The position numbers were made by a program, and so were the translations under genes. The notes beneath the pieces were generated by a model that was not told the DNA's origin, did no database searches, and saw only the letters and a program-made list of their open reading frames with translations. 43,082 nt of DNA from Rhodospirillaceae bacterium (GTDB lineage Bacteria; Pseudomonadota; Alphaproteobacteria; MPNO01; UBA2964): NCBI GenBank assembly GCA_002712335.1, contig PATI01000051.1, forward strand, positions 11,178 through 54,259, written 5' to 3'. This document shows positions 34,582-42,336 of the stretch, one piece after another. How positions within the stretch are numbered: the first letter of the stretch is position 1; the number at the start of each line of letters is the position of its first letter.

Positions 34582-36063
34582 CTATAATTTGACGCAGATG
34601 TTGCTGATTTCTGTATAAAATTCCAAGGAATAATTTCCTCCTTCTCGTCCGATACCTGATTGTTTGGAACCCCCAAATGGTGTTCTTAAGTCTCGAAGAA
34701 ACCAGCTATTAATCCAGCAAATTCCTACCTCCATTTGAGGCGCAACCCGATGGGCACGAGCCAAATCTTCGGTCCAAATAGAACAAGCGAGGCCGTAAGG
34801 GGTATTATTGGCCATTGCAATTACTTCATCCTCATTATCGAAGGGTGAAATATGACAGCAAGGGCCAAAAATTTCTTCTTTCACTACAGCCGAATTTTCG
34901 TCTAGTCCTGTCCAGATAGTAGGTTCAATCCACGCTCCATCATTCAATTCCTCCATTTCTGGAATTTTGCCGCCGGTGATAATCTTTGCGCCTTCACTTT
35001 CAGCGACTTTGTAATAGTTGAGAACCTTTTGCTGATGTTCCTTACTAATGAGAGGTCCAAGCGATGTTTCTTTATTCTCTGGGTGGCCACAAACAAGACT
35101 TTCGGCTCCCTCTTTTAATAAGTTAACAAATTTATGAAAAATGGGTCTTTCTACGTAAACTCTCTCGGTTCCCAGGCAGACCTGTCCGCAATTTGCAAAA
35201 GCTGAACGCATCGTGCCTTCAATGGCTTTATCCATATCGCAGTCCGCGAAAATAATCGCGGGATTTTTTCCTCCAAGTTCAAAGGAGACATCCCTTACAC
35301 CTACCGCAGCATTTTTTAGAATTATCTCGCCGGTACGAGTTTCGCCCGTGAAGGTAATAGCGTCTATATCTGGGTGTTTGGTCAAAAACTCACCAGTTGA
35401 CCCAGGACCGGTTCCTTGTACGACATTATAAACCCCATTTGGTACACCAACATCATTCATGACCTCTCCTAATAGGGCGGCGGTGGAAGGGGTTTCCTCT
35501 GAGGGCTTTACAACCACGGTATTGCCGCATGCGAGAGCTGGGCCAGCTTTCCATGTCATCAATAATAAAGGCAAATTCCAGGGACAAATTATACCGATTA
35601 CTCCCTTTGGTTTACTGACGGTATAATTTAGAGCCCCTGTCCCATCAGGTGTTGGCATTCTAAAACATTCATTATGATGGTTGCGCATAATGTCCGCGAA
35701 AATTTCAAAATTAGCCGCTCCTCTTGGGATATCCAAATGGGACGCGAGGCTTACTGGTTTTCCAGTGTCAGCTACTTCTGCCTCTAAGAATTCGTCAAAA
35801 CGGTTCTGAATTCCACCAACAATTGCTGTTACCAATTTTAGTCTTTCAGCAAGAGGCATAGTTCCCCAAGGTCCATTAAGGGCATCTTTTGCTGCTTTCA
35901 CCGCGGCATCGACATCGGCTTGGCTCGCTTCATTGACTACTGAGATTATCGAGCCGTCTACAGGGCTAATATTTGCAAAAGAATTGCCGGAGCGGCCGGT
36001 GCAGTACTCACCATTAATGAAATTCATTGTTTTATGATTGTTGGACAAATCAGGTGTTGGCAC
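34582..36063 (-). CDS. Aldehyde dehydrogenase, 2-hydroxymuconic-semialdehyde dehydrogenase-like
   Basis: A 493-residue NAD-dependent aldehyde dehydrogenase. Catalytic residues are Asn163 in CPWNLP, Glu262 in ELGGKNP and Cys296 in NCGQVCLG. The sequence and length suit the 2-hydroxymuconate and 2-aminomuconate semialdehyde dehydrogenase group of meta-cleavage pathways. The start is GTG (36063) with GGAG seven bases upstream. It follows the UbiD decarboxylase and the 62-residue gene, so the three probably form one unit that decarboxylates an aromatic acid and oxidises a semialdehyde. General aldehyde specificity cannot be excluded. Confidence 0.9.
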   Translation of the reverse strand: MPTPDLSNNHKTMNFINGEYCTGRSGNSFANISPVDGSIISVVNEASQADVDAAVKAAKDALNGPWGTMPLAERLKLVTAIVGGIQNRFDEFLEAEVADTGKPVSLASHLDIPRGAANFEIFADIMRNHHNECFRMPTPDGTGALNYTVSKPKGVIGIICPWNLPLLLMTWKAGPALACGNTVVVKPSEETPSTAALLGEVMNDVGVPNGVYNVVQGTGPGSTGEFLTKHPDIDAITFTGETRTGEIILKNAAVGVRDVSFELGGKNPAIIFADCDMDKAIEGTMRSAFANCGQVCLGTERVYVERPIFHKFVNLLKEGAESLVCGHPENKETSLGPLISKEHQQKVLNYYKVAESEGAKIITGGKIPEMEELNDGAWIEPTIWTGLDENSAVVKEEIFGPCCHISPFDNEDEVIAMANNTPYGLACSIWTEDLARAHRVAPQMEVGICWINSWFLRDLRTPFGGSKQSGIGREGGNYSLEFYTEISNICVKL

Positions 36064-36110
36064 TTTACTTCTCCATTTGAATAAAAATTGAAAAGGTCAC
36101 ATTTGTGTCT

Positions 36111-36299
36111 CTATTTTTGTTTTATTTTAATAAAATACCCACCTGCGTCATCACGCTTTAATATTTCAGCAGCTCGTAATTCCCCCCATGCCCGTAAAAA
36201 TTCCTGCCATGGTATGTCCATATGCTGATCGACGATATCGTGAAATTGCTCCGCATTGATTTCTAAAGATTTTTTTATTTTTTTTGCTAGGGGACTCAT
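36111..36299 (-). CDS. 62-residue protein translationally coupled to UbiD
   Basis: A small basic protein, mostly helical in pattern, with a short C-terminal strand pair (GGYFIKIKQ) that resembles a winged-helix or small adaptor fold. Its ATG overlaps the UbiD stop by ATGA, and a full GGAGG site lies in the last UbiD codons, so translation is well supported. No known family is recognised. Some UbiD-like hydroxyarylic acid decarboxylases need a small third subunit (BsdD/VdcD); this could be an analogous partner, but I see no sequence evidence that it is homologous. Confidence 0.68.
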   Translation of the reverse strand: MSPLAKKIKKSLEINAEQFHDIVDQHMDIPWQEFLRAWGELRAAEILKRDDAGGYFIKIKQK

Positions 36300-37648
36300 T
36301 CAAAATCCTCCAATTTAAACCGATCTCTTCCGTAATTTTTAATACGCCTGTAAAGAATTTTAGGCACTCCTTCCGGGATTGTTGCATCAATTCCAAGTTT
36401 AGCAGTGGTGGGTAAACCACCCTTTCCTAATAACCAGGATTTAACGCTAGGGTCGATGTGTTTTGCCCTGGCTCCTTCAAGAATGATGGCATCTTGGTTC
36501 GCCTGTACTCTAAATGCTATCGCCCAATCGAGTTCATCCGGGTCATATATATCAATATCCTCATCTGTAACGATAACAAATTTAACTTCTGCAACAGATA
36601 GCAGAGCGGCAACAGCGTTCTTTCCCTCTCCTGGACGCTTCTTGATAGAAGCGATTAGGGACCAATAACCACAACTGCCAACTGGTGCCCTTATGTCCAC
36701 AGGCTGTACACTAGCAATTCGGAGAGCCTGAAGACCCGCTGCCTCGGTGACTGGCGCTGCTAGCCAATCATTTTCCCATGGCATCTGAAGCATATAAAAA
36801 ATTGGATCTCGGCGGTGTGTAATACATTTTATACGAAAAACAGGGTTCCACTTTACATCACCGGAGATTTGGCTGAATTCCCCAAAAGGTCCTTCATCCG
36901 CTGTCCATCCGATGGGCAATAACTCTCCTTCTAAAATCATTTCGGCGTCTGCGGGTACTTCTAAGTCTAGAGATTTACATTTGACCATCTCGAGGGCTTG
37001 GCCACGCAATCCTCCGGCCAGTGCAAGTTCGTCTATATCAATTGGGGCTTTATACGAAGCTGCCAACATATCTAGAGGATGTACGCCAACCGCTATAGCG
37101 ATTGGCAGAGGTTCACCTTTATCTAATGCCCGCTGATAATAAAAACGCATATCAGAGGGGGAAACTAAATCAATACCGGTTTCGTTCGGTGTCCGGTACA
37201 TCAACCTGTAGCAACCGACGTTGGATCCATGTTCTGGGTCATTGGAAATAGCAAAAGTACCTGAAATATATGGTCCACCGTCAAATAGATGCATCATTGG
37301 GAGAGGTATAGTTGTGAGATCAACATTATCTCCTTCCATAACTATTTCTTGGCAAGGAGCGGATTTTACAGAAATGGGTTTAATCGGCCTCGTGGATTTA
37401 GACTCGAATTCAAATGCAACACGATTTTCAGGACAACCCATAGCAATAGCTAAACGTTTGCGTGTTGAAACAAGGGCAGTGGCTACCCTCCATCCGGGAT
37501 AATCAATTATATTTTCAAAAATAGTGGCTTCATTGACCTGATCTCCAAGAGAAGACAACTGCCGGCAATCGACGGGTTTTTTAATGTGCTTTAATTGTCC
37601 TGCATCTTCTAGGTCATTCAGGAAATCCCGAAATCCATTTTCGTTCAT
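36296..37648 (-). CDS. UbiD-family prenylated-FMN decarboxylase
   Basis: A 450-residue UbiD-type decarboxylase of aromatic or unsaturated carboxylic acids. Family marks are GPYISG (125-130), NVGCYRLMY (143-151), which lines the prFMN/metal site, and the DEGPFGEF (251-258) segment with acidic residues. The active-site lid segment lies near ENDWLAAPVTEA. It needs prenylated FMN from a UbiX-type prenyltransferase, which is not in the window. The start has AGGAA six bases upstream. It heads the unit with the 62-residue protein and the aldehyde dehydrogenase, which makes aromatic-acid catabolism more likely than ubiquinone synthesis. Substrate unknown. Confidence 0.9.
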   Translation of the reverse strand: MNENGFRDFLNDLEDAGQLKHIKKPVDCRQLSSLGDQVNEATIFENIIDYPGWRVATALVSTRKRLAIAMGCPENRVAFEFESKSTRPIKPISVKSAPCQEIVMEGDNVDLTTIPLPMMHLFDGGPYISGTFAISNDPEHGSNVGCYRLMYRTPNETGIDLVSPSDMRFYYQRALDKGEPLPIAIAVGVHPLDMLAASYKAPIDIDELALAGGLRGQALEMVKCKSLDLEVPADAEMILEGELLPIGWTADEGPFGEFSQISGDVKWNPVFRIKCITHRRDPIFYMLQMPWENDWLAAPVTEAAGLQALRIASVQPVDIRAPVGSCGYWSLIASIKKRPGEGKNAVAALLSVAEVKFVIVTDEDIDIYDPDELDWAIAFRVQANQDAIILEGARAKHIDPSVKSWLLGKGGLPTTAKLGIDATIPEGVPKILYRRIKNYGRDRFKLEDFE

Positions 37649-37658
37649 GATCTTTTCC

Positions 37659-37675
37659 TATGGAATTGTTCCATA
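37659..37675. promoter_or_regulatory. Inverted repeat in the ubiD leader (candidate operator)
   Basis: TATGGAA and TTCCATA pair perfectly across three bases, starting 11 bases before the ubiD ATG and overlapping the end of its ribosome-site region. It lies in the 114-base divergent gap with msrA. A repressor site or a small leader hairpin that occludes translation are both possible. Confidence 0.4.
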
Positions 37676-37762
37676 AAACTAACTTAGAGGTCTTACTTTA
37701 GTCTAGGAGTGGCAAAATAAAATTTTTATTCTATATTAATGTTACATAAAGAGGTGCGTGTC

Positions 37763-38407
37763 ATGTGGTTTTCTTCGCAAAAGTTGGAATTGCCTTCCGC
37801 AGAAGATGCTCTGTCCGGTAGAGAAAACAAGATAGAAGTTGCTGATAGACATTTTGTAAATGGGAACCCACTTGAACCCCCGTTTCCTGAAGGTATGGAA
37901 AAAATTGTCTTTGCTCTCGGTTGTTTCTGGGGTGCGGAAAGATTATTTTGGGAAGTTGCCGGTGTTTACTCAACTGCTGTCGGTTATATAGCTTGTTATA
38001 CAAAGAATCCCACATATGAGGAAGTGTGTTCCGGCCGAACTGGCCACACAGAAGCGGTGTTAGTAGTGTTTGACCCCAAAAAGGTAAATCTAACAAATCT
38101 TTTAAAGACTTTCTGGGAAGGCCATGACCCTACTCAGGGTATGCGGCAAGGTAATGATGTAGGTACTCAATATCGTTCAGGAATTTATTTATATTCTGCC
38201 TTTCAGCGCCAGGTTGTAGAGAAATCATTTGAAAAATTTGGCGAGGAGCTTCTGCATGGAGGGTATGGCGGTATTACCACAGAAATAAAAGAGGGGTCCG
38301 TTTTTTATTATGCGGAAGATTATCACCAACAATATCTTGCTAAAAACCCTGGAGGTTATTGTGGTCTCGGAGGGACAGGCGTGGTTTTACCTGTCCAAGG
38401 GTCTTAG
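37763..38407 (+). CDS. msrA: Peptide-methionine (S)-S-oxide reductase MsrA
   Basis: A 214-residue MsrA from ATG 37763, preceded by AAAGAGGTG; an ATG at 37739 would add eight residues with no ribosome site. It repairs Met-S-sulfoxide. The catalytic Cys54 is in ALGCFWGAE, and length and order match the E. coli enzyme closely ([36 protein letters not shown]). Two oddities: the usual GYTGGYT loop is GYIACYT with an extra Cys78, and the C-terminus keeps the first resolving cysteine (Cys200, GYCGLGG) but has Val208 where the second normally stands. The recycling relay may therefore be shortened or rerouted. Monocistronic; diverges from ubiD. Confidence 0.94.
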   Translation: MWFSSQKLELPSAEDALSGRENKIEVADRHFVNGNPLEPPFPEGMEKIVFALGCFWGAERLFWEVAGVYSTAVGYIACYTKNPTYEEVCSGRTGHTEAVLVVFDPKKVNLTNLLKTFWEGHDPTQGMRQGNDVGTQYRSGIYLYSAFQRQVVEKSFEKFGEELLHGGYGGITTEIKEGSVFYYAEDYHQQYLAKNPGGYCGLGGTGVVLPVQGS

Positions 38408-38477
38408 GAATAAATGTAGGGTGCAATTTTTTTTCCGATTGGGAAAAACAATCTTAATGTAGGCATAATTTATGGAA

Positions 38478-38494
38478 CTCTATTATCAATAGAG
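38478..38494. terminator. Small hairpin spanning the TauE/SafE stop codon
   Basis: CTCTATT and AATAGAG pair across ATC, with the permease stop codon inside the stem. A short T-containing tract follows on the minus strand. It is A+T-rich and weak, so it is only a possible terminator of the permease gene convergent with msrA. Confidence 0.3.
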
Positions 38495-39229
38495 AATCGC
38501 TTGAAAAATTAGCTTTATCCACATAGCAACTATTATAACGATCACACATCGATTAAACCATTTCGGACTTATATATGGGGTTGTCCACATCCCGAATTGT
38601 GTAAAAAGGATCGTGGGTATAAGTGCCCAGATCCCCTGTATAATCCTTTCTTCAGTATATAGGCCTAAACCACCAATGGCTATGACGTGGGTGCCTGAAA
38701 TGACAAGAAACATTAATGAAACAGCAAACACGTAAGTTTTACTGTGCAGGCGATATGAGTGTATCCAACTTGCAATTACCGGCCCGGCTATTCCGGTCGC
38801 GCCCTGACACATGCCTGCAATTAAGGCTAAAACTGGAGCAGTTTTTTTCGCAACCTCCCCCTTAAGTTGAAAATCTGGTTTTAAAGCTAAGAGCAATAAA
38901 TATAAGCCAAGCCAACCGACAAGCAGCCATAGTAATGCAATGTCTGAGAGCGAGGCTAAAACTAGCGCTCCTGTGGCCGTTCCAAATCCCGCTGCAATTA
39001 GAGATATTTTTAGATGCGGGACATCGGTGTTCATTTTACGGTAGCGCCAGCAAATCCAAATATTACTCGCTGCCACTGGGATCGTTAAAACAACTATTGC
39101 GTGTTCCGCACCAAGAAAAGCCGCGAGAGTTGTAACTGCAATCGTCGGTAATCCAATACCAACCGCTCCCTTAAAATATGACCCAAGAGCAATGGCAATC
39201 AGGACGATCATAAGCGCTTCGTAACTCAT
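38486..39229 (-). CDS. TauE/SafE-family sulfite/organic-acid exporter-like permease
   Basis: A 247-residue membrane protein with about seven to eight hydrophobic helices in two inverted halves. The characteristic FKGAVGIGLPTIAV segment opens the first half and CQGATGIAGPVIASW the second. Family members export sulfite, sulfoacetate or other organosulfur and organic anions, or import them. The start is taken at ATG 39229; a TTG at 39256 is the only longer option. It is alone between convergent msrA and divergent Rieske genes. A sulfur-compound link is suggested only by family. Confidence 0.85.
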   Translation of the reverse strand: MSYEALMIVLIAIALGSYFKGAVGIGLPTIAVTTLAAFLGAEHAIVVLTIPVAASNIWICWRYRKMNTDVPHLKISLIAAGFGTATGALVLASLSDIALLWLLVGWLGLYLLLLALKPDFQLKGEVAKKTAPVLALIAGMCQGATGIAGPVIASWIHSYRLHSKTYVFAVSLMFLVISGTHVIAIGGLGLYTEERIIQGIWALIPTILFTQFGMWTTPYISPKWFNRCVIVIIVAMWIKLIFQAILY

Positions 39230-39426
39230 AAATGCACCGATACTTGTTGGGAGCAATGGAGGAAAATTTTATTTTATAGACCAATACATTGGTAGGCTGC
39301 AGTTTTCAAGAATTAGAAAAATTTAGTTAGACAATGACTATAAACCCTCACGTACCTTGTTAATTTGTTAACGGCTGATATTTTTATGCTTATAGAGATA
39401 AAAAAATTAAATTAGGGGGATGTAGC

Positions 39427-40722
39427 GTGTCGGCTGAATACGCTCTTTTTAGCAAAGAAGAAAATGAAATCCTGACCCGAACGGGTCCAGGAACACCGAT
39501 GGGTAAACTTTTACGAAGGTATTGGCTGCCTGCAATAAAGTCGGAGGAGATCTCGGTTTCGGGAGGAGATCAGTTACGGCTGAAACTGTTAGGTGAAGAT
39601 TTGATAGTGTTCCGATCTACCGATGGCCGTGTTGGTGTCTTGGACCAATTTTGTCCGCATCGCCGGGCAAATTTGTTTTTTGCCCGTAATGAAGAATGCG
39701 GTTTACGTTGTACTTACCATGGTTGGAAATTTGACCTTGATGGAAACGTTATCGAAATTCCTTCCGAACCTGATTTTGAACAGTGGGAGTCGAAGCCCAG
39801 GGTAAAGGCTTATCCTACAGTAGAATCTGGTGGAATTGTATGGGTATATATGGGGCCGCCAAAGCAAAAGCCTGACCCACCTGAATATGAATATTGTTTG
39901 GTTCCAGACGAGAATCGATTTGTGACAAGGCGTTGGGAAGAATGTAATTGGTTGCAGGGAATGGAAGGTGGAATAGACCCGGTACATGTCCCATTTTTGC
40001 ATAAATATGAATTGAGCACAGATCCATTACATCGCGGAACTGCGGGTGCGGATTTAACATCGGCTACAAAAATATTTTATGACAGTGTTAATCAACCCTA
40101 CGGTGCTAATGTTATTGCGCGAAGGGATGCTAAGGATGAAAATTATTACTGGCGTATAGGTCAATGGATATTTCCTTGTTTCACGATAGCCCCTCCTTAT
40201 GGAGATTTTGCGATGGGGTCTAATGTTTGGGTGCCGCGCGATGATAACAGTTTCTGGCGGTGGATAATTAGTTGTCATCCTACACGTAAATTAACAAAAA
40301 CCGAAATTTCAGTGATGGAAGAGGGAAAAGGTACCCATGTCAGATTAGGCGATGATCTGAAAGGGATAGCTAATAGAGAAAATGACTATTTGATCGATCG
40401 AGAGGGCCAACGTGCGGAGAAAACGTTCAATGGTGTATATACAGTTGGTTTACAAGACAAGGCGATGCAGGAGAGCCAAGGCGAGATTCATCAACGTCAG
40501 TTTGAATATTTGGTCAACAGTGATAAGTCTATAATTATGATGCGTCGAAGGTTGCTGGCTACTGTAGGGATTAATGAACAGGGCGGAGAGTTGCCGGGGC
40601 TTACTGCCGTAGACCAGAGAATTAGATCAGCATCCCTCGTAAAGCCTAAAGGCATATCTTATGAAGAGTTGAGCAAAGATATTTTAGTATCACGTGAGGG
40701 TACTCCGGTTACATCCATTTAA
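39427..40722 (+). CDS. Rieske [2Fe-2S] oxygenase, phthalate-dioxygenase-like alpha subunit
   Basis: A 431-residue oxygenase with Rieske ligands Cys76/His78 (CPH) and Cys95/His98 (CTYH). The mononuclear iron motif is GMEGGIDPVHVPFLH (Asp184, His187, His192). The GMEGGID signature and larger size match phthalate 4,5-dioxygenase-type oxygenases, a different branch from the VanA-like enzyme at 7864. The start is GTG with GGGGGATG upstream. Electrons must come from a reductase encoded elsewhere. The ornithine-cyclodeaminase-like gene follows after 29 bases, so the two are probably co-transcribed. Substrate unknown. Confidence 0.9.
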   Translation: MSAEYALFSKEENEILTRTGPGTPMGKLLRRYWLPAIKSEEISVSGGDQLRLKLLGEDLIVFRSTDGRVGVLDQFCPHRRANLFFARNEECGLRCTYHGWKFDLDGNVIEIPSEPDFEQWESKPRVKAYPTVESGGIVWVYMGPPKQKPDPPEYEYCLVPDENRFVTRRWEECNWLQGMEGGIDPVHVPFLHKYELSTDPLHRGTAGADLTSATKIFYDSVNQPYGANVIARRDAKDENYYWRIGQWIFPCFTIAPPYGDFAMGSNVWVPRDDNSFWRWIISCHPTRKLTKTEISVMEEGKGTHVRLGDDLKGIANRENDYLIDREGQRAEKTFNGVYTVGLQDKAMQESQGEIHQRQFEYLVNSDKSIIMMRRRLLATVGINEQGGELPGLTAVDQRIRSASLVKPKGISYEELSKDILVSREGTPVTSI

Positions 40723-40751
40723 AGACCAAAGACGTGGGGGAGCGTTAAGCA

Positions 40752-41831
40752 ATGACATTAATTTTATCTAATGAAGATATTGAAAAAGTACTTGAGATGG
40801 ACGCCCTCGTGCCGGTATTGGAAGAGGCTTACATAGAGCTTGTAGAAGGACGGGGCGGAAATCGCCGCCGTTCCGATATTGTAACTCCCACCACCCTCCG
40901 TGATGATGGTTTATATGCTCTAAAATCAATGGATGGAGTAATACCTAAGCTAGGTGTTGGGGCAATAAGGTTGAATTCTGATATACTCACTTTTCCAACA
41001 ATTGGAAACGAAATGAGAAGAGTTAAGGTGCCTGCAGCCCCAAATAATCGCTATGTTGGATTGGTGTTGTTATTCAGTACTCATAATGGAGAACCTTTAA
41101 TGATTTGTCCTGACGGCGTTATGCAGCGCATGCGTGTGGGGGCAACTAATGGTATTGCTGCTAAACACTTAGCGTTAGCTGGTGCAGACACTCTTGCTGT
41201 ACTCGGTTCTGGTTGGCAAGCGGGTGCCGCAGTGCTCGCCCATGCAGCAGTTCGTAATCTTAGTGATGTTCGGGTATACAGCCCGAACCCAAAAAATCGA
41301 AAGGAATTTGCACTAGAAATGTCGGAGGCCCTAAATATTGATGTAAAAGTGTGTGCGTCTGGTGAAGAGGCGTGCAAGGGAGCGCATATGGTGGCCTGCG
41401 CTACAAACGCGGTAATGCCAGTATTCTCAAAAGAATGGCTAGAGCCTGGTATGCACATCGGCACTGTCCGACCCGGAGCTACCGAAGTTGAAAAAGCAGC
41501 GTGGTCGGAGATAGAAATTTTTGTTTTATTAGATCACGATGATAATGCAGAGATGATTTATACGCATGGAGTGCTGGTAGGAGAGGATAAGGTAGGGTCA
41601 TATGGTGTTGAACACGATGATTGGCATAAATCTCTGCCCTCGCTCCCACAAATTATTAATGGCGATTGCGAAGGTCGAACCGATGATAGTCAGTGTTCTT
41701 GTTTTTTGAATAATCTCGGAATGGGATATCAATTTGCCGCTACTGGATATGTAGTCTACCAAAAGGCTAAAGAGTTAGGACTAGGAACCGAATTACCTAC
41801 GGATATGTTTACAGAAACTGTACACCCTTAA
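40752..41831 (+). CDS. Ornithine cyclodeaminase/mu-crystallin-family oxidoreductase
   Basis: A 359-residue protein with an N-terminal dimerisation/substrate domain and a Rossmann NAD(P) domain starting at AVLGSGWQAG (149-158). QRMRVGATNGIAAKHL (125-140) is the usual catalytic linker. The family includes ornithine cyclodeaminase, alanine and ketimine dehydrogenases and opine-like imine reductases. A GGGGAG site lies nine bases before the ATG. It follows a phthalate-type Rieske gene, a pairing that suggests handling of an imine or amino product of ring oxidation, which is inferred. It converges on the thioesterase with ten bases between them. Confidence 0.88.
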   Translation: MTLILSNEDIEKVLEMDALVPVLEEAYIELVEGRGGNRRRSDIVTPTTLRDDGLYALKSMDGVIPKLGVGAIRLNSDILTFPTIGNEMRRVKVPAAPNNRYVGLVLLFSTHNGEPLMICPDGVMQRMRVGATNGIAAKHLALAGADTLAVLGSGWQAGAAVLAHAAVRNLSDVRVYSPNPKNRKEFALEMSEALNIDVKVCASGEEACKGAHMVACATNAVMPVFSKEWLEPGMHIGTVRPGATEVEKAAWSEIEIFVLLDHDDNAEMIYTHGVLVGEDKVGSYGVEHDDWHKSLPSLPQIINGDCEGRTDDSQCSCFLNNLGMGYQFAATGYVVYQKAKELGLGTELPTDMFTETVHP

Positions 41832-41841
41832 AAGGCCTGAT

Positions 41842-42258
41842 TTAAAGCAATAAACCAGCTAACATATTTCGAATTTCTTCTGGCATATTAGTCGATTTTC
41901 TTTGTGTCAGATCAAAGAAAACTTCTACAGCTTCTTGAGTTGCAATTTGCTTCTTTGTCTCCGCGTTCTCCATAACCTGTTTGTAAGTTAAACTTTTTGT
42001 CCCCAAACGAGTAAAACCACTTTTAATAATAATTAGTTCGCCCTCGTTTACCTCATTAATAAAATTATTGATTGTACGAGCTACAACGACACCTAAGCCG
42101 TTTTGTTTTAACAAAGCTTGGGCACCATCTATATGGTTCCAAATATGAAATCCTGCATCATCGAAAAAGTGTGCGTAAAAGCGCACGTTCATATGGCCTA
42201 AATGATCGCAATACCATGGGTGAACAACAGCACGATGGGTCTCCATCCAGTTTGTCAT
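41842..42258 (-). CDS. Hotdog-fold acyl-CoA thioesterase (4-hydroxybenzoyl-CoA thioesterase-like)
   Basis: A 138-residue hotdog protein with the family signature around WYCDHLGHMN (15-24), including catalytic Asp18 and the GHMN helix start, followed by FYAHFFDDAG. AAGGAATG precedes the ATG. The C-terminal segment (TQEAVEVFFDL) completes the beta-sheet. It hydrolyses acyl- or aroyl-CoA esters in the cytoplasm. It is alone on the minus strand and divergent from the final gene. Confidence 0.88.
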   Translation of the reverse strand: MTNWMETHRAVVHPWYCDHLGHMNVRFYAHFFDDAGFHIWNHIDGAQALLKQNGLGVVVARTINNFINEVNEGELIIIKSGFTRLGTKSLTYKQVMENAETKKQIATQEAVEVFFDLTQRKSTNMPEEIRNMLAGLLL

Positions 42259-42336
42259 TTACATTCCTTTTTTTGTCCAACTAAAAGTAATCATAGGGCA
42301 GCGTGACAATTGAGGAAATGGCGTTAACATATACAA

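Noticed and set aside
38430..38448. TTTTTCC/GGAAAAA hairpin after msrA
   Set aside because: A/T-dominated 7-bp stem without a following T run; too weak to call a terminator.
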